49,538 bases of DNA, taken from positions 1 through 49,538 of IMG/VR virus record IMGVR_UViG_3300025362_000011; one strand, 5' to 3'. Of this stretch, positions 8,333 to 17,900 are shown one piece after another. Every line of letters begins with the position of its first letter. Positions within the stretch are counted from its first letter, which is position 1. The position numbers were made by a program, and so were the translations under genes. The DNA is from a virus. Below the pieces are notes generated by a model. It had not been told where the DNA came from, did not search any database, and saw only the letters and a program-made list of their open reading frames with translations.

Positions 8333-9119
8333 CTAAATCAATGGATACATCCTCTACATTTCCACATTTTTGGCATCTAACTTTGCTCTTGATATCAACA
8401 CCATATTTACCAAATGTATCTTCATATACTTTATCAATAGCTTTACGATCAGTCGAAGGTAATTGTTTATAACCTTTAAGAATATTATCTCTATCTTCAA
8501 TAGTATCTGGTGTTTTAACCCCTTCACTGAGAATTTCAAATTTGTCAATAATAAGTAATTCCATGCCCATATCTCTAATCTCTTCAGAAACAAATGCTGT
8601 TTCCTTTAATAGATTATGCTCATCTATTAACCGAGGCTGACGAATGATTGCAGTCACATCAATCGCAATTTCAAACTTTGCTGAAACTCTTTTTGTCAAT
8701 ACATCTTCACCATCTGTTGGCCACATATCTGCTTTAAAACTTTTTAAGAAATCAATTTTAACACTGTTAACAGTATCACATTTACCACATGTTACATCAT
8801 AATTATGTATATCTTTATAGGTCACATGATATAGAGCATACATCAATGCATCTCTATCTTTGATTGTAATCATATTTAAAAAATCTTGAAAAGTTTTTAT
8901 TTCATCTGGTTTCTTGACAATACAATCCCATATAACTTCATTTAGGTGCTGAGCTAATTTATTTGGTGTTAATAAACTAGACTTTAATTTTTCTTCCTCT
9001 GCAACTGTTAATGCTCGCACTGAAAATTCTTTGAGGGTGTGTGGAGTTATCACGGAATATTCCGGATATTTAATATTGAAACCATTAAAGATTTCTATTC
9101 CTGCTGTATTTTTACTCAT
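8301..9119 (-). CDS. Baseplate hub assembly chaperone, T4 gp26-like, with two zinc-type Cys pairs
   Basis: A 272-residue protein whose N-terminal part (FSVRALTVAEEEKLKSSLLTP..., then LTPNKLAQHLNEVIWDCIV) resembles the T4 gp26 / 'T4 baseplate' chaperone family. Two CxxC pairs are visible: CGKCDTVNSVKIDF near residue 112 and CQKCGNVEDVSIDLV near residue 250, which could bind one zinc as a split ribbon. Its own frame ends ...QFFRSIYQ, but a +1 shift on the T6 run would replace the last residues with a 64-residue extension (see 8108-8332). It is preceded by an AAGGAAC ribosome binding site and a strong promoter-like element at 9155-9167. Likely acts in the cytoplasm during baseplate assembly. Confidence 0.65.
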   Translation of the reverse strand: MSKNTAGIEIFNGFNIKYPEYSVITPHTLKEFSVRALTVAEEEKLKSSLLTPNKLAQHLNEVIWDCIVKKPDEIKTFQDFLNMITIKDRDALMYALYHVTYKDIHNYDVTCGKCDTVNSVKIDFLKSFKADMWPTDGEDVLTKRVSAKFEIAIDVTAIIRQPRLIDEHNLLKETAFVSEEIRDMGMELLIIDKFEILSEGVKTPDTIEDRDNILKGYKQLPSTDRKAIDKVYEDTFGKYGVDIKSKVRCQKCGNVEDVSIDLVRQFFRSIYQ

Positions 9120-9154
9120 TATATAAGTTCCTTTTTACTGTTTCTAATATACCA

Positions 9155-9167
9155 TTTATATTTATTC
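9155..9167 (-). promoter_or_regulatory. Late-promoter-like element before the chaperone (GAATAAATATAAA)
   Basis: Reads GAATAAATATAAA on the minus strand, 36 nt before the chaperone start. It lies directly downstream of the hairpin that follows the tail tube gene (9172-9199), so the arrangement is stop, hairpin, new promoter, next gene. Confidence 0.55.
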
Positions 9168-9171
9168 ATAA

Positions 9172-9199
9172 CCCTCTTTAGCAATTCCGCTAAAGAGGG
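9172..9199 (-). terminator. Strong stem-loop after the tail tube gene
   Basis: An 11-bp perfect stem, CCCTCTTTAGC / GCTAAAGAGGG, with a 6-nt loop, starting 26 nt after the stop of the tube gene. Only two T residues follow, so it may act as a processing or mRNA-stabilising hairpin as well as, or instead of, an intrinsic terminator. Confidence 0.55.
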
Positions 9200-9224
9200 A
9201 TATTCGTTCAAACTTTTAATTTAA

Positions 9225-9992
9225 TTATTTGGCTGCCGTATTATCTGTTCCATGATAAGGATAATCATCTCCTCTATAACCACCCTTTGGACTATTCTCG
9301 ACACCAATTCTATCCGCTGCTTCTTGTGCTGCAGCATGAACCCATTCTTCATGCCATATCCAATCGACATTAAATTCCATATCAATTTCTAATTTGTCAA
9401 TACTAGTAACATCTGACGCAAATAAATCTTGTGGATCTTTAGTTGGGAACAAACCAGTATATGCGGCAGAATATTCTACAGTTTTACCATCTGGTTTAGT
9501 TGTCCAATACAGTAACGATCCAGCATAGGCCGATTTTGTATAACTATCGTCATGATTATTTAATATAGATGTTCCAGTTTTATAATCACGAATCATTCTA
9601 ACCCAACCATGGAAAATATTTAATATTGGAAGATGACTGAATTCTATGAATTTGATAGTTAAACTATTAGTATAATCAATATTTGTTGGTACTGACCATT
9701 TAGTTCCACCGATTCCAGTAAATTCTGTTTTATTTAAAGTTCCACCAGGGGGTGTTACTGATATACATGCAGATTCTAAGAATTGTTTAATATCCGCTGA
9801 TGAGTCAATACCAGACATATTATTGCCATCCCCATGTCTTACCATTGCTGGTAAATGAGATGGTAGTTGTAACCACTTAATATAGTGATAACCACTAATA
9901 TACGGATCAGCAACAATATACTCATCAGTACCACCGAAGTGTCGATCTCGAGCTTTGTTATTTAAGACCCCGTTGAATGCTGTTCTAGCCAT
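9225..9992 (-). CDS. Tail tube protein, T4 gp19-like
   Basis: A 255-residue protein located next to the sheath gene, as is usual for tube proteins. It has the expected beta-rich core and the tube-type segment LTIKFIEFSHLPILNIFHGWVRMIRDYK, split here around residues 112-139, where a helix follows the two long strands. The N-terminus (MARTAFNGVLNNKARDRHF) is probably flexible. T4 gp19 is about 163 residues, so this version carries insertions and a Gly/Asp-rich C-terminal tail. SD AAGGAG lies 7 nt ahead of the ATG. A hairpin ends the message on one side and another separates it from the sheath gene. Confidence 0.7.
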   Translation of the reverse strand: MARTAFNGVLNNKARDRHFGGTDEYIVADPYISGYHYIKWLQLPSHLPAMVRHGDGNNMSGIDSSADIKQFLESACISVTPPGGTLNKTEFTGIGGTKWSVPTNIDYTNSLTIKFIEFSHLPILNIFHGWVRMIRDYKTGTSILNNHDDSYTKSAYAGSLLYWTTKPDGKTVEYSAAYTGLFPTKDPQDLFASDVTSIDKLEIDMEFNVDWIWHEEWVHAAAQEAADRIGVENSPKGGYRGDDYPYHGTDNTAAK

Positions 9993-10015
9993 TTTTTCTC
10001 CTTCTTTAAGTTATT

Positions 10016-10050
10016 TAAAAATAGGGGTAAATTAAAAATTTACCCCTTTT
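10016..10050 (-). terminator. Terminator after the tail sheath gene
   Basis: An 11-bp stem (AGGGGTAAATT / AATTTACCCCT, 10023-10047) with a 3-nt loop, 7 nt after the sheath stop on the minus strand and followed by TATTTTT. A T6 run also follows on the plus strand, so it could work in both directions. It separates sheath from tube expression. Confidence 0.7.
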
Positions 10051-10053
10051 TTA

Positions 10054-12333
10054 TTATTTCACATACAGATTAAGTTCAATCTTTTCGATTACTTTCATTG
10101 GCTGTAATGTTACATTCACATGACAAATCTTATTTTTGAATTCATAATCATCTGCCCCGACCTCAACATCGAAATCTACAAGACCTCGTTTCGCTCTTAT
10201 CCGATCAAGGAATGGAATAATTCCAGCTTTAATCTGATCATGAGTAACACCATCATTAAACTCAAAAATGAAGTATTTACAATACTGTTCGATTGCTCGT
10301 TTGATATAAAGAACCAATCTCATTACATTAATATCCTGCAATGAAGAAGGACGTTTCTGTGTTGTTAGATTACCCCAGATTGTATAACCTTGAGGAAAAT
10401 GAACAATCGGGTTCACTTGGAGTAAGTATAACTTATCTCTTTCACCGAGTTTAGGACTCCATCTCAATTCTTTAACAGTACTGAGTGTACCACGATTGAA
10501 TCCAGCACTTGCATACCAAATTTCAAATAGTCTATCATTCAAAGGAATAACTTGAGCCATATGATAAACAGGAGAAACCCAAAGATTTCTACCAGTAAAT
10601 GTATCATATATTTTACTATATGATTCATATCTTGCAGCATATCTACTATTCCATAAACGACCACTTGGAATTGATGGGCTACCACCAACATAAGTTTCTA
10701 CATCGTCATAATCAATATTATCACCGCAATCAGAAATTAGCATACAATCTCGTCTATATACATCACATAGGGTTAGAGCTGAATCTTTCACATCTGGTGG
10801 ATAACCTGCATCATAAACCAATGAGAAATAAATCCAATCAAGGTCAAATATCTCATCTACGAATTGGCGTTTCCATACATTACCAGAGATGACATTATCA
10901 GGTTTTTCTAATAGACCGAGATAAGCTTCAGATAAAAGCTGAGTAGCAGTTTCATCTGATGTGGCAACTTTTCCAGTATTTTGATCCGTATAAACCAATG
11001 AACCTTCCGAACCTTCAGCCATAGGCCATGGTTCAATTTCAGCTGTTTCTGAATTAACATCACCCATATCAAGAATATCTAATTGATATGCATCTTCTAG
11101 ATTTCTTTTGGTAATATTAACATCTGATCTAGCTGAACTAACTAAACTAATAGCATTAGAAATAGCTTCATTTCGTGTTACAACTTCAACAGAAGTTGTA
11201 GTTGGTAATTTTCTAGCAGTTGTTAAATCGGTTAAGAATTCTTCTAAAACTTCTACAGCATATTCATAATCATAAGTTGCTAATTGAATTTTTGTAGCTT
11301 TATATCCATCAGTTTCAGATTCATAATCATTATATAATGCAGCTGCATCTTCTGGTAACGTTGGATCATTAAGATAATAAGATGCTTTATATTCTTCAAG
11401 AACTCTAAGTGCTTCTCTATTTACACTACAACGAATATCTTTAGAAAATTTATTTACAACATCTTCAATGAAAAGTGATTCACCAGTATCATCAACTGTC
11501 ACTTCATCAAATGCAACATTAAAAGATTCAACGATCATATTGTCGCCATCATCCTGGGTTTGATAAATATCAAGAATATAGATTCCAAATTTCTCTGGAT
11601 TACTATTCCGACTTAATTTGATAGAATAATTATTATAACTATCACCACGGCCAATAGCTCTAAAATAAACCAAGAATCCATTATTGAGGCCAACACCGCC
11701 AGTACCAGTAGAGTAATCACCGAGAACAGTATCTACTTCAACACCGTTAGTATCTTCAACAGATCCAGCGACATAATCAGTCCACATATAATCACCAGTC
11801 ATCTCTTCACCTAAGAAAGATTCTAATTCATTTACGTGATTGATTGAGGGATATGTCAAATCAGTAGTCTCAACATATGCATCTTTATCACTATCCCATT
11901 GACGATTTACATGGTCTTGACCATCCAGATAAATTGATTTTAACTCCAATTTATTCATGAAGGTAGATCCAGCAGTCGAACTAGAATAAGTAGTTTCAAT
12001 TTCATCTTGTCCTAGTTGCATACCTATAACCATATGGGCATAAGTTGCATCATCTGGAAGAGCGCGAAGAACATAAAGATGTGAAGACACACCCAGATGT
12101 TGCCATGCTACATATGGTCCTTGACCATAGTATTTTCCGTAATCCAAAATATTTGGTTCACCGTACAAATTAATAAATTGTTCTTTTGAAGAAACAAATT
12201 GTAACTTGTTATCAGGACCCTTTTTGGAAAGGATAGGTAGAAACCCAACAGTCCCTGGTATATCTGCCAGGTATTGAGATAAATCTATAATGCGGGTATA
12301 AATACCTGGGCTAACCATTTGTCCCATCGCCAT
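10054..12333 (-). CDS. Tail sheath protein, T4 gp18-like
   Basis: A 759-residue protein. The N-terminus (MVSPGIYTRIIDLSQYL...VGFLPILSKKGPDN) and the C-terminal domain (about residues 640-759: WGNLTTQKRPSSLQDINVMR, then IKRAIEQYCKYFIFEFND, then RIRAKRGLVDFDV) are the classic conserved ends of contractile sheath proteins, which connect neighbouring subunits. The middle, about residues 200-430, is an expanded, acidic variable region, probably exposed on the outside. Length is slightly above T4 gp18 (659). It has a strong SD (AAAGGAG), a late-promoter-like 13-mer 55 nt upstream, and a hairpin near the predicted 5' end of its message. Confidence 0.85.
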   Translation of the reverse strand: MAMGQMVSPGIYTRIIDLSQYLADIPGTVGFLPILSKKGPDNKLQFVSSKEQFINLYGEPNILDYGKYYGQGPYVAWQHLGVSSHLYVLRALPDDATYAHMVIGMQLGQDEIETTYSSSTAGSTFMNKLELKSIYLDGQDHVNRQWDSDKDAYVETTDLTYPSINHVNELESFLGEEMTGDYMWTDYVAGSVEDTNGVEVDTVLGDYSTGTGGVGLNNGFLVYFRAIGRGDSYNNYSIKLSRNSNPEKFGIYILDIYQTQDDGDNMIVESFNVAFDEVTVDDTGESLFIEDVVNKFSKDIRCSVNREALRVLEEYKASYYLNDPTLPEDAAALYNDYESETDGYKATKIQLATYDYEYAVEVLEEFLTDLTTARKLPTTTSVEVVTRNEAISNAISLVSSARSDVNITKRNLEDAYQLDILDMGDVNSETAEIEPWPMAEGSEGSLVYTDQNTGKVATSDETATQLLSEAYLGLLEKPDNVISGNVWKRQFVDEIFDLDWIYFSLVYDAGYPPDVKDSALTLCDVYRRDCMLISDCGDNIDYDDVETYVGGSPSIPSGRLWNSRYAARYESYSKIYDTFTGRNLWVSPVYHMAQVIPLNDRLFEIWYASAGFNRGTLSTVKELRWSPKLGERDKLYLLQVNPIVHFPQGYTIWGNLTTQKRPSSLQDINVMRLVLYIKRAIEQYCKYFIFEFNDGVTHDQIKAGIIPFLDRIRAKRGLVDFDVEVGADDYEFKNKICHVNVTLQPMKVIEKIELNLYVK

Positions 12334-12362
12334 AATCGTTCTCCTTTTTAGAAGGTTATTTT

Positions 12363-12386
12363 GATAACTCTCACTATAAAGTTATC
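12363..12386 (-). other. Stem-loop at the predicted 5' end of the sheath mRNA
   Basis: GATAAC and GTTATC form a 6-bp stem around a 12-nt loop in the sheath leader, beginning 2 nt downstream of the promoter-like element at 12388-12400. A hairpin at the extreme 5' end would protect an abundant late mRNA from decay. The role is inferred from position. Confidence 0.4.
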
Positions 12387-12387
12387 T

Positions 12388-12400
12388 TTTTAATTTATTC
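12388..12400 (-). promoter_or_regulatory. Late-promoter-like element of the tail sheath gene
   Basis: Exact GAATAAATTAAAA on the minus strand, 55 nt before the sheath start. Since the sheath is a highly expressed late protein in any contractile phage, this instance is the best argument that the motif is a late promoter. Confidence 0.6.
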
Positions 12401-12441
12401 CGTCTATATTTAGAGAAATTTTATGATTTAAAAATAATACC

Positions 12442-12455
12442 GAACAAATATAAAA
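12442..12455 (+). promoter_or_regulatory. Promoter-like element of endonuclease cassette 2
   Basis: GAACAAATATAAAA ends 29 nt before the first small ORF of the cassette, with AAAAGGAGT as its ribosome binding site between. It faces away from the sheath promoter, making a divergent promoter pair. Confidence 0.5.
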
Positions 12456-12483
12456 AAATAGTTTTAAATATAAAAGGAGTATT

Positions 12484-12633
12484 ATGAAAAGTATTGGTAT
12501 TAATGATGAATTACATAAACGAATAAAAAGAATATCAAAGAAAACGGGTATATTAATATATCGATTGATATTGGACAGTGTTGAATATCTAGAAGATAAA
12601 TATGAGGTAACCCCTGATGAAGAAATTATGTGA
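12484..12633 (+). CDS. Small ribbon-helix-helix-like protein of endonuclease cassette 2
   Basis: A 49-codon ORF with AAGGAGT 5 nt before the ATG. Pattern: short strand (KSIGIND), helix (ELHKRIKRISKKTG), helix (LIYRLILDSVEYLEDKYEV), then an acidic tail TPDEEIM. It is clearly related in layout to the small proteins at 2800 and 27918 but more diverged. Unlike those, it does not reach the endonuclease start: a short remnant of a second copy lies between (12617-12685). A DNA-binding autoregulator is the likely role. Confidence 0.6.
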   Translation: MKSIGINDELHKRIKRISKKTGILIYRLILDSVEYLEDKYEVTPDEEIM

Positions 12634-12685
12634 GTTGATTGAAGATTCAATTCCTTTACTAAGGGATAAATATAATGTTAGATGA
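12617..12685 (+). pseudogene. Remnant C-terminus of a second RHH-like gene carrying the endonuclease ribosome binding site
   Basis: A 22-codon frame reading MKKLCELIEDSIPLLRDKYNVR, which closely matches the last helix of the cassette 3 protein (KLYELIEESVPLLKEKYHVR). The N-terminal half is missing. It overlaps the end of the complete small ORF by 17 nt and the start of the endonuclease by 11 nt. The codons for LRDK contain AAGGGA at proper spacing (about 9 nt) for the endonuclease ATG at 12675, which may be why this tail was kept. Confidence 0.6.
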
Positions 12686-13850
12686 ACGTTATTTAATATG
12701 TCAAATATGCGGTAAAAAATATACTTCTATTAGAGGTGTTTTATCACATTCATCTCAGAAACATAAAATATATAAAAAAGAATATTATGATACATATTTT
12801 AAAAAAGAAAATGAAGGATTATGTAAAATATGTGGCGCCAAAACAAAATTTCATGGATTTGGAAGATATAGTATATATTGTTCTCAGACGTGCAAAATGA
12901 AAGATTTAGAAGTCCGTGATAAAATGAAAAAAACATGTTTAAAAAATCATGGAGTCAAATATTCATTACAATCCAAAGAAATACAAAAGAAAATCCAACA
13001 AACTATATTAGATAGATATGGTGTCAAAAATATTAGTCAATGCCCTGCTATACATCAAAAAAAGATTGATACTTCAATCTCCCATTATGGTGTAGAATAT
13101 CCATTTCAAGCAGATATAGTAAAAGATAAAATTAAAGAGTATATGATTAATTTATATGGTGTAGAAAATCCAAGTCGATGTCCAGAGATACAACAGAAAA
13201 AAATAGATACTAGTATAAAAAAATATGGAGTTGAACACCCATCTCAGACGAATGAATTTCAAGATAGAAGAAAAAATACATGTCTTGAAAAGTATGGAGT
13301 AGATAATCCTTTAAAGGATGAAACGATAAAACAAAAAGTTCAAAACACAAATTTAAATCGTTATAATGTTAAATGGGGATTATCATCAAAAATTATTCAA
13401 GAGAAAGGAATACGTACCAATCAAAAAAAATATGGATATGATTATTGGACACAATCACCAAAAGGAAGACAAAGGTTGAGAGATTATCACCTAAACAGAA
13501 TTCAAAAACAATATAATAATAATGAACCATTATGGCCATTTATTGGAGATGAAGAACGAAAATGTTTGAATGAATTACAAAAATATTGTGATTTTAAAAT
13601 TAAAAGAAATCCACGAATGATTGGGTATTTTCCAGATGGTTATATAAAGGAATTGAATTTAATAATTGAATTTGATGAACGTTATCATTTTATAGATAAT
13701 TATGAAACATATCGAGAAAAAGATATCAATAAAAATAATGATTATAAAAAATACAAATTCAATCTATTAAGAATAAAAAAATTAGATTGGATGATAAATC
13801 AAAAAAATGTAATCGAAATCTTTCGGAAAATCATCCAATCTATAACCTAA
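12675..13850 (+). CDS. Putative homing endonuclease, KYGV-repeat / EDxHD type, cassette 2
   Basis: A 391-residue protein. The head differs from cassette 1: a zinc-finger-like CQICGKKYTSIRGVLSH...H (residues 9-30), then CKICGAKTKF and YCSQTC (about 51-75). Eight KYGV-type repeats follow (about residues 90-265), then the nuclease domain with GYFPDGYIKELNLIIEFDERYHF near residues 318-340, where the second-last His of the HH pair is Tyr. It is inserted between the sheath gene and a structural gene, on the opposite strand, and ends 4 nt from the stop of the convergent neighbour. Confidence 0.75.
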   Translation: MLDERYLICQICGKKYTSIRGVLSHSSQKHKIYKKEYYDTYFKKENEGLCKICGAKTKFHGFGRYSIYCSQTCKMKDLEVRDKMKKTCLKNHGVKYSLQSKEIQKKIQQTILDRYGVKNISQCPAIHQKKIDTSISHYGVEYPFQADIVKDKIKEYMINLYGVENPSRCPEIQQKKIDTSIKKYGVEHPSQTNEFQDRRKNTCLEKYGVDNPLKDETIKQKVQNTNLNRYNVKWGLSSKIIQEKGIRTNQKKYGYDYWTQSPKGRQRLRDYHLNRIQKQYNNNEPLWPFIGDEERKCLNELQKYCDFKIKRNPRMIGYFPDGYIKELNLIIEFDERYHFIDNYETYREKDINKNNDYKKYKFNLLRIKKLDWMINQKNVIEIFRKIIQSIT

Positions 13851-13854
13851 AAGA

Positions 13855-14892
13855 TTAAAAATATATTTTCCACAGAAAAACTATTTCTCGATCTTGCGTC
13901 TTGCGCAGGGTCGAAAAAGTTACACGAGAAAACATTTCATATGGCTCAATTTGTTTATTAATAAAATGAGCAATTGCTGAAGTTGGTTCCTCATCTATAG
14001 CCGATGAATTTTCTACAATCACATACCCACTTCTACCAACTTCACCATTATAAATATCAACAATTAACAATGGTGATTCTTCATCGATATCATTACCAGT
14101 ACTTGTGCTGCCACTAACATAAAGATAATCACCTGTAGCTAGTAATGGGACATCAGTACTAACATCAACTGAATCTAATATGTATATAGAATAATCACCA
14201 TCCTTAACTATATTAATAACATCACAATCGCCAATAGCAACTCCCCCACTAGTTGAAATTAATCCAGGATCTGATTCAGTTGGATCAGAAATAAATAATC
14301 CAGCTTCATTCAAATCAACCCATCCAGATGTTCCATCGACTCCATTAGCATCATCAGAAGAAAGTTCAATTCTAATCTCAGCAATTAGTGAGGGATATTT
14401 AGTTATACCATCTTTAACATATGGATTAGAATGATCTTCCTTAACCACAATGGTGGAAAACTGTTTGAAATATCCATGATCACCAGTAGTCGGATCTGAT
14501 GCATATGAAGAATAACCTGGATCTACACCTTCTACTAAATCACTACGAAGTCTGACTGGACTTAATAGCCAATCATCAGATCCAATTGTTGCACCAGCTT
14601 GTAATGGATTTCCTGGTTCTCCACCTCCCTGACCACAAGAAAACCAGTTAATTGTTTTATTGTAAATATTAGGCGAATTACCAATTAAAGAACTTCCAAA
14701 AGCTTTCCTTAATAACCATTCTCTTCCACCATTTACAATCAGATTATCTTTTTTACCTAATAATCCCAAGCTTCCATCGGGGTTCTTTTCATACATTTCT
14801 ACTGAACCTCGTAGATTACCACCACCGATCTTACAATCATCTTTCATATTTTTAGAGAGTCCATCTCTAATATTGACTATTTGTTTTGACAT
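13855..14892 (-). CDS. Probable virion structural protein
   Basis: A 345-residue protein, Gly/Ser/Asp-rich and beta-like. Recognisable segments are DNLIVNGGREWLLRKAFG (about residues 47-64), GWVDLNEAGLFISDP near 200 and FSRVTFSTLRKTQDREIVF near the C-terminus. The order 'no value given, uncaused region, then RVTFSTLRKT...' is seen in tail-associated proteins of large phages, but I cannot name the family. It has SD AAGGAG and an exact late-promoter-like 13-mer 27 nt upstream. Its stop faces the stop of endonuclease 2. Confidence 0.5.
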   Translation of the reverse strand: MSKQIVNIRDGLSKNMKDDCKIGGGNLRGSVEMYEKNPDGSLGLLGKKDNLIVNGGREWLLRKAFGSSLIGNSPNIYNKTINWFSCGQGGGEPGNPLQAGATIGSDDWLLSPVRLRSDLVEGVDPGYSSYASDPTTGDHGYFKQFSTIVVKEDHSNPYVKDGITKYPSLIAEIRIELSSDDANGVDGTSGWVDLNEAGLFISDPTESDPGLISTSGGVAIGDCDVINIVKDGDYSIYILDSVDVSTDVPLLATGDYLYVSGSTSTGNDIDEESPLLIVDIYNGEVGRSGYVIVENSSAIDEEPTSAIAHFINKQIEPYEMFSRVTFSTLRKTQDREIVFLWKIYF

Positions 14893-14918
14893 ATAGTAAC
14901 TCCTTTTTAGAAATTAGT

Positions 14919-14931
14919 TTTTAATTTATTC
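14919..14931 (-). promoter_or_regulatory. Late-promoter-like element (exact GAATAAATTAAAA)
   Basis: Minus-strand exact copy of the 13-mer, 27 nt before the start of the 345-residue structural gene. Confidence 0.55.
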
Positions 14932-14965
14932 ATACGTTTTAGATTCTCATACCGTCTAAAATCCA

Positions 14966-17900
14966 TTATGATACATAACATGGATCTTCTTCATATCCAT
15001 TAATATAATTCTTTGAATAATATTCAGATCCATCTCTTTCCCATATTGTTATTGAACTATCACCTGAATATAAGAAAAATGGAATATATTTATTTAATAC
15101 ATAATAATCTAAAGATGATATAGTTGAAATATTAAAATCTGTAGGAAATGATATTTGTGATTCATATGCAGCTGGGATAAATCGATGCTCCTGTGAATAC
15201 TCAGATAAAGATGATGATGATGAAGATGAAGATATCAACATCGTTTTAATTTTAATAAACCCACCATAAGGATCAACACAATATACTATTTGATCAATAT
15301 CTACAGAATCTTGAACATGGCAATTACATTTGATAGGTTTAGTTACCATCTGAATCCCTTTAAAAGTTTCAAGAAATGGAACGACATTGCCACATACTGA
15401 TAATTCATCTGGGTTATCAACATTATAATCAGGAGCATTTAAATTAGCAGGAGTAGTTTCATTTGGTTCAAATATTCCATCTACTAATGTTTGAGTTATT
15501 TCTGATTTTGGTTTACCTACTGTTATTGTTTGAGTGATTGGAACTGTTATAGTTTCTTCCATTAGGAATGAAGATGGATCATCCAAGTTATTAGTCCATC
15601 TATCTTCAGATGGATCCATATCATTACCATTTAAGAAATTATCTGATTCTACTTGTAAATTATCCGGATCAGAATCATCTAAATCATCCATCGTATGTAA
15701 TTTCTCTTTCAATTCACTTCTAAGTAACAATGTATATTCATCAGATGAGGAAGAAGAGGATGATGACGATGATCCAGCTATTTCTCTAATTTCCCAATAA
15801 TGATAACCACTGTTCTTATCAAAAACATGAACCATCTCATTTCCATTTAGATCAACATAACAATAAGGATAATCTTCATCATGAGTTGTAGTTGTTACTC
15901 CAGGTTCCCAAGTTCCATTTAAATGACATAAAGCATCTGTGAAACCAACACCAACTATCTGATTATGATATATACCACATGATTTATATTCATTTGGCAT
16001 TTCAAATATAGCAATATCAGGAGTAAATAATGGAGTATCACATTCAGTACAGTAAGTATCACCTGGATTATCCATTGATATATTCCATAAAGATTCATTT
16101 TCCCAATGTTCTCTTATTGTATATTGTTCATCTATGGGAGCTATTGGGTTCCATATAGAATCTAAATTTTCTAAAAATCCCTGACTAATATGATGACTTG
16201 TATGTTCATCATATTCCAATTTAACTATACTATAATCTTGATATTGACCACCCATCCAGCTATATTGATCTTCAATATCATCATCAACTTCAGATAAAGA
16301 TTCCCATGTACCATCTGAGTTAATCATAAATGGATCAAATATTTTTCCAGTATCAACAAGTACAGATGATATCTTTATCGAATCTGAATCAATTTCAAAT
16401 TTCCCATATGATAAGATGGATGATGATTCTATTAAACCATCCCCCGTACCATTAACATTTCTAGGTATTTTACCAGCAGAAGGTATAGTAACCCAATGAA
16501 CTTCATCAGCCTCACAATGAGAGTAAAAATGATTATGTCCAGATAAAACTAAATGTACTCCATATGTAACACATAATGGTTGAAGTATGGTTCTTACTGT
16601 TGGATTATATCCATGAGCACCATCATCTGAATAGGCACCATGATGTAATATTATAATATCCCATTGACTTGTGCTATTGTTTAATTCATTTTCAATCCAT
16701 ACAGATTGGATTCCATCTGTTAGAGTAAATATATCTACAACAATTATTTTAGCTGGACCATAATTATATGAGTAATAAAAGGTATTTGGAACATACATTG
16801 GATATGGCATATATTTTTGATATATAATACCATTACCTTCATGATTCCCTCGACATCCCATTACTGGAATTTTAGATTGAAGTTCTGGCCAGTCTGAGTG
16901 ATTTCTCGAAAAATATTCAGCTGCCCATGATGATTCATTATCATAATCAGACCAATCCCCTAGATGTAACCACATAGATTGATATGATGGATCTGTATCA
17001 ATTGTATTTAACATTGAGCGAGCTACCCTATTCATCTGATTATGATCTTTTTTTGTATCACCAATAGCAAAGAATTTAATAGAATCCAAATTAGACTCCG
17101 ATGGAGCAGATACAAATGATCCTGCGACTAAATCAACTCTATAATAATATAGAGTATTTGGAATTAATCCCTGGATAGTATATTGATGTTGATGATCAGA
17201 ATTATATTCAGCATTTGAGGTGGAACGAATTTCATATTCTAAAGTTGTACCCCATTCTATAGTTGAAATTGTGTCAGTATTCGTTTGCCATAGAACTATC
17301 ATTTGAGTAGGATCATTTGGATATATTAAATATGGTCCTTTATCTAAATTATCTATATAATTTAAAAATATTCTTTGTTCTGGACCCCATTTAATCACTT
17401 GAGGATTAGTTGGACCATCATGGCAACAACCTACATCATAATAATCACAACAATCACTAAGATCTCTGCATGGATAACAATCATGAATAATAAAATTAAT
17501 ACCTGTGTATAATGGTCTATGATACACTGGTCCAGAATAAAATGAACTAGCATCCAATACCCACCATATTGGAGTTGAATATGAATAAGATATATTTGAA
17601 TCCAAACTAGGTGCAGTTAAAAATTGAATGAACTGTTCATTAGTGGTTATACTAATACTCCATTCCGATTCTTCTAACTTAACTGAATTAACATATATGC
17701 TAATATGATACGGATTAACTCGAATGACATTTAATTTAAACAAAGTCTTTGAACCATCACCTTTAGCAAATACAATTTCAGTTTCATTAAAATTATTAAA
17801 GTTGCTATCTGATTGATAGGTATCTCCATCAATGCTAGTTCTATTCGTAACCTTATCAGCACTACCATGTACAACTCTATCGTCAAGGCCATCATACATT

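Noticed and set aside
9039-9224. 61-codon plus-strand frame
   Set aside because: Antisense to the chaperone start and to its promoter and hairpin; composition is that of a shadow frame, with no SD.
13000-13400. Regular KYGV repeats considered as a tandem DNA repeat or CRISPR-like array
   Set aside because: Periodicity is at protein level only; DNA units are diverged and lie inside one ORF. No CRISPR array is present in the window.
15534-15800. 88-codon plus-strand frame in the giant gene
   Set aside because: Ser/Glu/Asp runs are the antisense reading of the serine-run linker; shadow of the real gene.
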